Shown: positions 43,009-50,591 of the stretch, piece by piece
Position numbering within the stretch: the stretch's first letter is position 1
Layout: every line of letters starts with the position of its first letter
Assembly (NCBI GenBank): GCA_963785415.1
Contig: CAWAVB010000002.1
Span: forward strand, 59,553-123,552
DNA: 64,000 bases
Reading direction: 5' to 3'
From: Bog-793 sp963785415
GTDB lineage: Bacteria > Actinomycetota > Acidimicrobiia > Acidimicrobiales > Bog-793
Notes under the pieces: model-generated
What the model was told of the DNA's origin: nothing
Seen by the model: only the letters and a program-made list of their open reading frames with translations
Database searches by the model: none
Made by a program: the position numbers and the translations under genes

Positions 43009-43093
43009 ACCGCGCGGGACGCGATCGCTGCCCGAGGCGCCCCCTTTGCGGAGGACGACGAGAACCGTTGTCTCGGTAATCGCCGGACTGGAC

Positions 43094-43768
43094 TCAGCTG
43101 TTGCCGCTCGCTCCACTGGGGCCGCTCGCACCACTGGGGCCGGCACCAACCCGGACGACGGCACCCGCTGGTAGCCGGCACGTCCAGACCTGACCTTGAA
43201 CGATTCCGGATAGAGAACCGCTCGCCCCGCTGGCCCCGCTGGCCCCGCTCGCCCCGCTGGCGCCGCTGGCGCCGCTGGCCCCGCTCGCCCCGGTCGTGCC
43301 ACTGGCCCCGGCTGCAGGTGGCGGCGTAAGCACCAGCGACTGGTTCGCGGCAACCGACCGTGGCTTGATGGTCCACTGGGCGATCGCGTTACCCGTTCCT
43401 GTGGGCGGTGGGACGCGTTGGATCGCGGCTTCGGCGAAGTGGCAAGCAGCGGGTGCCGTCGTCGCCACCTGCGCCCTAATCCCTAGCGCACGCAGCTGCG
43501 CGTTCGCGCCGGCGATCCCACTCGCGTTTCTGATGATGACGGTAACGGTGCCGTCATGGTTGCGTGTCACACCGAAAGCCGCAGGAGCGCTCGTCGCGGA
43601 GAGGACAAGCGCCAACGCCGCAGCTCCACCGGCCACCGCGAGGCCGGCACCGGCAACGAGGCGCGGCCGGTGAAGGCGGTGCCGGGTTGCCGGCCTGCTC
43701 TGTTGCGCCAGGTCATCGCCGTGCCTACGCACGAACTCTCGCCAGAGGTGTTCCTCAAATTTCCTCAT
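43094..43768 (-). CDS. Membrane protein with collagen-like tail, putative anti-sigma factor
   Basis: The 224-residue protein has a short cytoplasmic N-terminus (MRKFEEHLWREFVRRHGD), one membrane helix at about 36-58 and an extracytoplasmic domain (VTVIIRNASGIAGANAQLRAL). It then has about eight GAS triplets at about 154-183, a Cys-containing segment and a second short GAS run at the C-terminus. Gly-x-x triplets without Pro at position 2 could form a weak collagen-like or glycine-rich stalk. It overlaps the ECF sigma gene by 14 bp, the normal place of an anti-sigma factor, though no ZAS motif is seen. Confidence 0.72.
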   Translation of the reverse strand: MRKFEEHLWREFVRRHGDDLAQQSRPATRHRLHRPRLVAGAGLAVAGGAAALALVLSATSAPAAFGVTRNHDGTVTVIIRNASGIAGANAQLRALGIRAQVATTAPAACHFAEAAIQRVPPPTGTGNAIAQWTIKPRSVAANQSLVLTPPPAAGASGTTGASGASGASGASGASGASGASGASGSLSGIVQGQVWTCRLPAGAVVRVGAGPSGASGPSGASGNS

Positions 43769-44294
43769 CGACGTGATGCTCCTTTCTCAAGCGCGCTCTT
43801 GCCCGGGACAACCGCATGCGCAGCACCCCTCGCGAGACGCCAAGTACGACCGCGGCTTCCTTTGGTGTCAGGCCGTCGAGATCGACCAGTTCCACCGCTG
43901 TGCGCTCGACGGGTGACAGCGCCGCGCAGCGCGCCAGCAGCTCTCGACCCGCGCGCTCAGCGTCGATCGTGTCGGTCAGCTCGTCGATCTCCTCTGGCTC
44001 AAGATTGACCAGTCCAGCCAGCCTGGCCACCGCATCCCGGTCGCTCGCCGTGCGCGCGCAGTACTGGGCGTAGACGTGGCTGGCGATCCCGCACAACCAG
44101 GCGCGGGCGGTGCCGCGACGAAGGTCAAAGCCAGCAAACCCCGCCGCGGCTCGAACGATCGTCTCGGACGTGAGATCGGCGACTGCGTGTGGATCGCTGC
44201 AACGGCGAGCAAAGAAGGACGTCACGACGCCGACGTTGTCGCGATAGATGGACTCGAACTCGGTCAGTGCCGAGGTGCCTGAACCTCCCCGCAT
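43755..44294 (-). CDS. ECF sigma-70 family factor
   Basis: ATG 44294 is preferred because GGAGGTCACG stands just before it; the frame opens further to 44489. The 179-residue protein has region 2 (FESIYRDNVGVVTSFFARR, AVADLTSETIVRAAAGF, ARAWLCGIASHVY) and region 4 (LSPVERTAVELVDLDGL, then TPKEAAVVLGVSRGVLRMRL). It is coupled to the membrane protein downstream, so it is probably held inactive at the membrane until an envelope signal. Confidence 0.87.
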   Translation of the reverse strand: MRGGSGTSALTEFESIYRDNVGVVTSFFARRCSDPHAVADLTSETIVRAAAGFAGFDLRRGTARAWLCGIASHVYAQYCARTASDRDAVARLAGLVNLEPEEIDELTDTIDAERAGRELLARCAALSPVERTAVELVDLDGLTPKEAAVVLGVSRGVLRMRLSRARARLRKEHHVDEEI

Positions 44295-44742
44295 CGTGAC
44301 CTCCATGCCCGATGATGCGTCGAGGTTAAGCACGCCCGCGGTGACGCTCATATCTACTAGTTGCCGATTTCCACCCGACCTGTCACATCGCCAGTCCAAC
44401 CGGCGGCGCGGCCGCCCCCGCAACGCGCCACCAGGACCACCACCCGCGCTGGGGGGCGGTGACAGGTCGCCTATCGCATTAGCTGCCAAGTGACCTCCGG
44501 TTTGGTGCCCCCAAAGATCGTCGGGACATGAGCTCGCGCTATCCCTGATCGCTGCCGGTTCGGTGAAGGCTCTCCTTCACTTCGCGCTGTCTAGCTGTGC
44601 GCGAGACAAATCGAGTTGTCCCGCTGCAGTTGGAGGCGCGACATCAACACTTGCGCTGAGGGTCTGGAACTGACCAGCTAGATAAGGTACGAACTCTCGC
44701 CCAAGGTGCTGCGAATCGACCATCTGCGACAATTCCTGATTG
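44295..44742. other. Non-coding region between sigma factor and orphan gene
   Basis: No gene is supported. The sequence upstream of the sigma gene contains an AT-rich stretch (ACTAGTAGATATG on the minus strand) that could be part of its promoter, but no clear box pair is seen. Confidence 0.4.
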
Positions 44743-45558
44743 ATGTCGAGAGATCGTCGCCGAGGAAATCCAGCCCGAGAGATCGAGAAGCTCGCGTCAG
44801 CAACGGTCCGCAAATGGGTCGGAGCGAACGGGATCGTTACGGACACCAGCTCCGGCCACGGTCCTGATTTCCGCATTGACTACCACGACGGCCGAGTAGG
44901 GCTCGGAGAGGTGGGCTGGCACCCGGACCCGCGCATCGAGGCAATGTGGGCCAGGACGCACCGCAGCAAGACACCTCAGGAGATCACACTTCCAGCTGGC
45001 TGCGGGTACTGGGCGGTGCAGTTAGTGGCGGGCGCCAAAATCTCCAAGCTCGAGCGGGAACTGCCGGCGCTCATTGAGCGCCTCAGTCGCGAGGGAGTGT
45101 TTCGACGCACGATCTCCGGCGAATGGCCTCGCGATGAGCTATCACAAGCCATTCGCTCACTGGGAGTCACGTACGTCAACCGAGTCTCCGAATCCACGAG
45201 GGACGGCGCTTTCTACGCGATGCCAGCAACTGGAGGAGCCGTCCCGCGAGAGGCAGACGGCATTGTGGAGTGGCTCGACTACTTGATTAATGAAGATCCC
45301 GCTTACACCGACATGACCGCCAAGCTGCTTTTGCGTGAGGCCGATGAGCGGCACGTGTTTGTGATGTCGGGGAGTGCCACACCGTTCGGCGTGGATGAGC
45401 GGCTCCGCCGTTTCGACGAGGCGATCCCGATTCGCAGGCCCCAGTTGCCCGAAGGGATCACCCATGTGTGGGTCGCAGCGCAGTTCAACGCAAACGAGCT
45501 TTTGGCGATGTGGAGCGAGAGAGGCTGGGTACGAGTGCAGTTCCCGACGGAGCGCTAG
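44743..45558 (+). CDS. Orphan island protein, possible nuclease-like fold
   Basis: The 271-residue protein starts at ATG 44743 (a TTG lies directly before). The N-terminal part has GPDFRIDYHDGRVGLGEVGWH, an Asp followed by a Glu-x-Gly on a predicted beta-strand, similar to but not matching PD-(D/E)xK nucleases because the final Lys is missing. The C-terminal part has a strand-helix pattern with RHVFVMSGSATPFGVDERL and ITHVWVAAQFNANELLAMW. There is no signal peptide or membrane segment. It lies alone between a sigma locus and a toxin-antitoxin pair. Function is unknown. Confidence 0.6.
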   Translation: MSRDRRRGNPAREIEKLASATVRKWVGANGIVTDTSSGHGPDFRIDYHDGRVGLGEVGWHPDPRIEAMWARTHRSKTPQEITLPAGCGYWAVQLVAGAKISKLERELPALIERLSREGVFRRTISGEWPRDELSQAIRSLGVTYVNRVSESTRDGAFYAMPATGGAVPREADGIVEWLDYLINEDPAYTDMTAKLLLREADERHVFVMSGSATPFGVDERLRRFDEAIPIRRPQLPEGITHVWVAAQFNANELLAMWSERGWVRVQFPTER

Positions 45559-45761
45559 CGATCACGCTCTCAATGAGCTCGAGAGAAGCCGCAACCGTGT
45601 CCCAGAACGCCGGGACTGCGCCACCGTTCGGCACTTATGCCTCAGACATTCCGAGACCCGGGGCGTGGGCAAGTCGATGTTGGGGCCGTCGACTTACTGG
45701 CATGGCTTCGTCGGTGGGACTCCGCGAAAACAGTCGTTTCGAGGTCGTCACGATGCCGATC

Positions 45762-46610
45762 TCATTCGAACGCGTCAATTGCCTTAAGGAGGTCGTCCGC
45801 CAGGATTGTTACCTGGCGGGCGACCGTGTCGGGTTCCCCGATGCCCTCCTCCGCGCGTCCGGCCATCACCGAGCCGGTGGCATCGGGCCCAGCCGCGAAT
45901 AAATCGCGCAGATATGCCTGCGCTTCCGCTGTTATCTCGGCACAGACCTCGTTCTTCAGGAGAGCTCGAAATGTCGATGCAAGTGCCTGCGTGTCGGTGT
46001 CAATGAGGAGCCGGTATAGGTCGTGCGCGTCCTTATCAACAAGCCGATCTGGAGAGGAAACAACGCGCTCGGCGATCTTGTGGGCTTTGGCAATCAGGAG
46101 CGCCGCGGGTCCTGCGACTCTCGCGTTGAGGCGGCGCGTGTCGTTGGCATCGAGCGCTCGGATCTCCATGACCTCGTTATCGACCACCGCCGCCTCCAGC
46201 CCCCGTGCTCGGCGCATTGCATGACGATCATGCGGCGGAATCCGAGCGCCTCGCGCATGCTTGTGGCCCGCTCCAGCGAGTTGCGCGGGAACCATGAGGT
46301 CGACTGGTATTCCCTCGGCATTCACCCACGCCCCGGGCTGTCCTGACTCGAGATTGGGCAAGAAATGCGCATCTCTCATCGCTTTCTCGATGAGGGGATC
46401 ATTCCGAAGCAAGCGCGGATCTAGAGCGAGGTCGCTGTCCTTTGTCGCTTCCGCTAGAGCGACGGGAGCGCTCGAGGTTCTGAGGTAGATTGCCTGCGCG
46501 CCGATCACGATTACCGCATCCCTTTGCGCGTCAAGTGCCTGGAGAGCATCGAGCAATGCCGAGCGCGACCGGACGAGGAGATCGTCCTCAGTTCCGCCAG
46601 GACTGTTCAT
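45762..46610 (-). CDS. Nucleotidyltransferase toxin, AbiEii-like
   Basis: The 282-residue protein has VIVIGAQAIYLRT (33-45) and TKDSDLALDP (56-65), which correspond to the G-S/A and D-x-D motifs of the nucleotidyltransferase fold. KDAHDLYRLLIDTD further on matches the AbiEii-type RDLYD helix. It overlaps the upstream partner gene by 23 bp. It is clearly different from the AbiEii protein at 37 kb, so the island has two such systems. Activity as a growth-inhibiting toxin is inferred. Confidence 0.72.
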   Translation of the reverse strand: MNSPGGTEDDLLVRSRSALLDALQALDAQRDAVIVIGAQAIYLRTSSAPVALAEATKDSDLALDPRLLRNDPLIEKAMRDAHFLPNLESGQPGAWVNAEGIPVDLMVPAQLAGAGHKHARGARIPPHDRHAMRRARGLEAAVVDNEVMEIRALDANDTRRLNARVAGPAALLIAKAHKIAERVVSSPDRLVDKDAHDLYRLLIDTDTQALASTFRALLKNEVCAEITAEAQAYLRDLFAAGPDATGSVMAGRAEEGIGEPDTVARQVTILADDLLKAIDAFE

Positions 46611-47670
46611 TTCGTCTCATCCAATCGAGCAGCTCCTCCGCTTCGTTGGGGCTGCGCCCCGGACCGGTCATGAGATCGACAGCGACTTGGGTAGGCGCAG
46701 CTACCACCACGCCTTCCTTGTTAGTGAGGCAGCGCTCGAAGACCACGTCGAGCGCCGGCTCAGCCAACATCACATTGGCTCCTGCATCAGCGGGACGCAG
46801 TCCCCACGGCTCTGCGGCCTTCTCGGGTTGACCCACATAGATCATGGCCAGGCGGGCAGGCGCGTAGGCGGCCCATTCCGCGGCGGCCAGGGTGCCGGAG
46901 ACCGCGTACGGAGTTGGCCCTCCAGTATCCGCTACGCGCTTCATCAGCCCGGGCAGTCCCCGTGGCGCGATCCAACGCGTAATCCGGCTGTCGCGAACGA
47001 AGCCGTAGTCATCACTCCATCGTCTGAGAAGCCGGACCCAGTCGGGCACCGCTACCTTTCCGTCTGGCTGACGAGTGGCTAGATCTTCCCGTTCGAGGTA
47101 ATCCACGACGCGGTACGCGGCGCCAGTCGAAACCTTCGCTACGTCGACTAGCTCACGGACAGCCCACGGTCCACGGAAGTCTGAAACTGCACGGACAATT
47201 CTCGCTGCGGGTGCGCCCTTTAATGTCCCGCGGGGGCGTCCGGGGCCTCTCCAGGGATCTCGGTCGGCGCCTCGGTCCGACAAGAAAAGACCGGGAGATG
47301 AGACTTCGACGCGCAAGTTGCCGGTCGCGTCCACGTATGAGAGTCCTTCTTTGGCGAGGCGCGCTCGCACTGGTGGCGAGAGATAGCGGGCAGCCACCAA
47401 GCCCTGCGCGTTGCGCTTGGTTTGGACATAGCGTTCTAGCTGCTCGCGGATCGCGCTGACGTCGCGTGCTTCCACGACACGCTTCGCCTCGACAATCAAC
47501 GTGGTGGACTGCCCATCCGGCGCGACCAGCTGAATCAAGCCGTCCATTCCCTGATCGAGTTCGGTCGCGATTATCCGGACTGACCATTCAGCCGGCAGGC
47601 GATCGGCGAGCATCGCCATCCCGCGTCGGAGCACGCCCGCTTTGGTTTCAGGATCCTCGGGCTCCGCCAT
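46588..47670 (-). CDS. Antitoxin-like protein: nuclease-like domain plus winged helix
   Basis: ATG 47670 follows GGAGGCAGTC and gives 360 residues; the open frame to 47952 has no such site. The N-terminal 130 residues look like a restriction-endonuclease fold: DGLIQL (D43) then LIVEAKR (E61-x-K63). A winged helix follows (WAVRELVDVAKVSTGAAYRVV, then VDYLEREDLATRQPDG) and then a domain like that of AbiEi antitoxins (TPYAVSGTLAAAEWAAYAPA). It probably represses the operon and neutralises the nucleotidyltransferase. Whether the nuclease-like part cuts DNA is unknown. Confidence 0.7.
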   Translation of the reverse strand: MAEPEDPETKAGVLRRGMAMLADRLPAEWSVRIIATELDQGMDGLIQLVAPDGQSTTLIVEAKRVVEARDVSAIREQLERYVQTKRNAQGLVAARYLSPPVRARLAKEGLSYVDATGNLRVEVSSPGLFLSDRGADRDPWRGPGRPRGTLKGAPAARIVRAVSDFRGPWAVRELVDVAKVSTGAAYRVVDYLEREDLATRQPDGKVAVPDWVRLLRRWSDDYGFVRDSRITRWIAPRGLPGLMKRVADTGGPTPYAVSGTLAAAEWAAYAPARLAMIYVGQPEKAAEPWGLRPADAGANVMLAEPALDVVFERCLTNKEGVVVAAPTQVAVDLMTGPGRSPNEAEELLDWMRRNEQSWRN

Positions 47671-48035
47671 GACTGCCTCCGCTCGGCTGTTCTGGAAACC
47701 GGTACTCTCCACTGGCGACGGAACTCGGCGATTAACCGAATGCCTGGTCGCCTCGGTTCCGTGGTGTTCGGGAAATAGTACATCTCCGCTGACAGCTGAG
47801 AAAGGCATTTTCGCGACCACGTAAGTCAAACCAGGTGAGTCGACGTTCACGGGAACCCCGACGGAAGCCGGTGCCTGGGCCGGAAGCGCGGTCATTGGTG
47901 AGCGACCTCGTCCCATAATTCGTCCCATAACTTCCAGGTAGGTCCAGTTCACTCGGATGGCACCCGTGGACGAAAGTCCAGATGGAGGACTATTCGATGG
48001 ACGGGGTTGAACAGCACAGAGGCTCGAGAACGCAC
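47671..48035. other. Island end with repeat pair and lost-integrase start
   Basis: No complete gene is seen. It contains the paired GTCCCATAA repeats (47910-47930) and, 35 bp on, a GTG (47966) opening a 14-codon frame (DESPDGGLFDGRG), and then runs into an IS21 fragment at about 48036. Confidence 0.45.
47910..47930 (+). repeat. Second pair of GTCCCATAA direct repeats
   Basis: GTCCCATAA occurs at 47910-47918 and 47922-47930 (12-bp period), in the same orientation as the pair upstream of the integrase. The preceding CTCGTCCC is also shared. Either these are arm sites of the island's far end, or the 5' end of a second integrase gene. Confidence 0.55.
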
Positions 48036-48525
48036 TACAAGGTCCGGTTCTTCCGCACCACCGAGCTCGTGACCGCCCTCATCGAGGCAAGAGACGAGCG
48101 GACATTCCTCAGGCTGAAGGGACAGCTCGCGAGACTGGACCTCCTCGTCCTTGACGAACTCGGATACGTCCCTGCTTCCAAGGTCGGCGCCGAACTGCTC
48201 TTCGACGTCATCTCGACGGCGTATGAGCGCACGAGCCTGATCGTCACGAGCAATCTGCCATTCGAGTCCTGGACAGAAGTTCTTGGCTCCGAGCGCCTCA
48301 CCGGCGCGACCCTCGACCGGCTCACGCACCGCTGCAACATCATCGAGACCAAGGGCGAGAGCTACCGGCTCCAAGACGCCAAGGCCCGAGCCCGGCGCGC
48401 CAAGCCGACAACCGATCTCTCAGGCCGCCAGCCTGTGGACCAAGCTCAAATCACCAAGTAACTTCAAGCTCAAAGTGCTCCCGTTTTCGACCGGCGCGCG
48501 CGCCCCTTTTCGATCGGCATTCACA
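48036..48525 (+). pseudogene. IS21 fragment: 3' half of istB with right end
   Basis: From about 48036 the DNA closely matches 60532-61020, the end of the intact IS21 element (VRFFRTTELVTALIEARDER onward, then the inverted end). The ATP-binding P-loop and all of istA are gone. The fragment ends with TTCACA at 48525, where it has cut into a zinc-ribbon gene. Confidence 0.85.
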
Positions 48526-48725
48526 CCTAGTCCCCAGCGCCTGACATCGAACCTAAACGTCGGATTCGATTCGTGCCCGAAGGTCTTACCGACAGCCGGT
48601 GACGGGCCCTGAACGCCAGCTGACGCGGCACCGCTCGACGTCGCCGAGCCAGCCACAGCAGTCCCGCAGCTCGAGCAGAACCGGGAACCCTCGGCGACGG
48701 AATTGCCACATTGGGAACAGAACAT
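48526..48725 (-). pseudogene. Zinc-ribbon protein gene truncated by IS21
   Basis: ATG 48725, preceded by GGAGGCAGTC, starts MFCSQCGNSVAEGSRFCSSCG, a double-CxxC zinc ribbon found at the N-terminus of many regulatory or membrane proteins. About 66 codons remain before the frame enters the IS fragment. The original protein was longer and its function is unknown. Confidence 0.7.
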
Positions 48726-48850
48726 GACTGCCTCCATAACCCAGTAGCGATACCCCCACAGGCCAGCCTTCCTCGCGGATCATCTTTCGGAACTCGCGAC
48801 TGTTCTCCGAGGCGAATGATCGCCACATCGTCGGTGCCCGGGAAACTAGC

Positions 48851-49158
48851 TCAGGCTCCGTCACCCTTACATGCCATTTCGAATATCCAGTCCCTGATCG
48901 CAAGCACGGCCTCTCGTAGCCCTTCTTCCGTCGCCCTTCGCACCGGGGCCCACCTCTCAGTCCTTAATTCCTTCTGGTAGTCAAGCTCCACCCAGGCCGT
49001 TTCGAATGACACCTTAAATCGTGATTAGAGATGTCGGCTGCGCTGCACAACCCTCTGATTCGATCCACTAGCTCGCCCAAACTAATTGAGCCGTTCTCAA
49101 ATCCATCGATCTCATCATTCATCTGGACGATGAGGGTTCGCTGGTACTCCTCGAGCAT
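48851..49158 (-). pseudogene. Small acidic protein with frameshift, immunity-like
   Basis: ATG 49158 starts LEEYQRTLIVQMNDEIDGFE and then SLGELVDRIRGL. The frame breaks near 49011-49013. One extra base would continue it as FETAWVELDYQKELR through to a stop at 48851 (about 102 residues). The small, acidic, helical protein resembles single-domain immunity proteins found beside polymorphic toxins. It lies in the Rhs locus, so it may be a leftover immunity gene of a lost toxin. Confidence 0.55.
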
Positions 49159-49269
49159 TCCTTGCCTCACTTATAGAGTGAGAAGAATGGCTTTACCCAA
49201 GCCGTTTCAAACGCGGTACGTGCGTCTGCACCCTCCGGACAAGATATTGCAAATCCGCGTACGAGCTAT

Positions 49270-49770
49270 CTAAGTGGTCAACGGCGCTGCGCACATCAGC
49301 GTGAAGGACGTGTCCGCCCGGTTGATCACAAGAAACTCCGTTCCAGCGGAATTGCACGTGATGGCTTTCCCGCGTATCAAGACAGGGACGGGGTAGTTAC
49401 CGAAGCTGTCCTTCGAGATATCAGCATTCGATATCTTCATAGAAGATTTCCCTAGGTCAACGAAGGTATACGTGTAGGCACTATACGTGCTTAAAGGGCC
49501 GCACGATCCGGCGCAAGAAAAGTTCTCTGAAACATTCAACTTGCCCGATGCATAAGGCTGCTTGTTCCCGAATGTTTGAGCTAAGAGTGACTCAAAGTTC
49601 CACAGCAACTTACCCTGTTGAGAAAGGACGGGAGCCCTTGGCGAAGCTTGAGGAGCGGCCGCAGCAAATGTACTTGTCCATAATCCAGCAAATAGGACAA
49701 CCGCAGTCAGCACAAGCACAACTAGTCGCCTCTTGAACAACAAAGAAATGCCGATTCCGTCGCGTTTCAT
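49270..49770 (-). CDS. Secreted protein next to the Rhs lysozyme-like tip, candidate immunity
   Basis: The 166-residue protein begins with basic residues and a strong hydrophobic segment (LVVLVLTAVVLFAGLWTSTFA), and has a likely signal peptidase site at AAAAPQA. The mature part is about 125 residues, with cysteines in FSCAGSCGPLS, ITCNSAG and LMCAAP. It starts 12 bp after the stop of the Rhs tip, exactly where an immunity gene is expected. If the tip attacks peptidoglycan, an exported immunity protein makes sense. This pairing is inference. Confidence 0.6.
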   Translation of the reverse strand: MKRDGIGISLLFKRRLVVLVLTAVVLFAGLWTSTFAAAAPQASPRAPVLSQQGKLLWNFESLLAQTFGNKQPYASGKLNVSENFSCAGSCGPLSTYSAYTYTFVDLGKSSMKISNADISKDSFGNYPVPVLIRGKAITCNSAGTEFLVINRADTSFTLMCAAPLTT

Positions 49771-49782
49771 CGCTAGTCTCTC

Positions 49783-50468
49783 CTACCCATTGAAGTATTC
49801 GCCTAGCCAGCTCAGGTTGGCCGCGTATTCCGACGCCAGCGTAGGCGACGTCGAGTTCTGCTCCACCCATGCCGCGGCGGCTCCCTCCGCCGCATTGGGA
49901 TGCGTCGCAAAATACGAGACATAATTTGGGAGCAAAACGCTCGTGTTCGCAATCGGATTCTTACACCCTCCCCGCGCAGCAGCAGTTGCTTGATAGCTCG
50001 AATAAAGAAGCTGGAACAGTCCACAGGCGCCGTTGGAGGGCCGAACGGTCGTAGGGACGAGACTCGCCTCCTGATACGCGACACCAACCAGTTGAAGCGC
50101 TTGGTTGCTCGTAAGCCCCGCGCTCAGCCCCGCAGCCTCGACGATCTCGCCATTTGTGATCTGGGTGGAAGACAGAACCACTGCCCCGGCTGGGGTTGAC
50201 ACGTGCGAAGCTTGTGCTGCCTCTGCCGCCTGAGCCTGTGCTGCGGCGTCAGACGCTTGTTGATCTGCGGCTTGGATCGCAGCGGCAACCGCTGCCTCGG
50301 TGGCTGCTTCGGATCCGCGCTTCGGCTTGGGCTTGGGCTTCGGAATTGCGACACAGCCGCCTCCCGCCCCGGCAATGCACTCACCCGTGGGATCGGTCTC
50401 ATTCAACGGGTCGTTCCCCACGTACTGATACGGCTCGAGCGTCGTCGCCACCTTCGGGTCGAGCGACA
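49783..50468 (-). pseudogene. Orphan Rhs C-terminal tip with lysozyme-like domain
   Basis: The first residues SLDPKVATTLEPYQYVGNDP are the end of an Rhs core. A Lys/Pro linker (KPKPKPKRG), an Ala/Gln-rich helix and a domain with VGVAYQEASLVPTTV, then NGACGLFQLLYSSYQATAAA, follow. Glu followed by G-x-CGLFQ is the pattern of lysozyme/transglycosylase-like enzymes. It is cut off from the rest of the Rhs core by the IS21 element at 50469-53547. Removing that element restores the frame. Confidence 0.75.
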
Positions 50469-50591
50469 TGATGAGTGTGCTCATCTGGTCTGGCCCCACT
50501 TCTGACGGTCGTGCTCACCTGATCTGGCCCCACCCAGAGTGCCTCCGCCAGGGTCCACCACCATCGCGGTCGGTGCGCCGAATCTGGGCGG

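Noticed and set aside
43200..43330. Short tandem repeats considered as a CRISPR array or minisatellite
   Set aside because: The repeats are in-frame GAS codons of the membrane protein and have no spacers; no CRISPR array is seen anywhere in the window.
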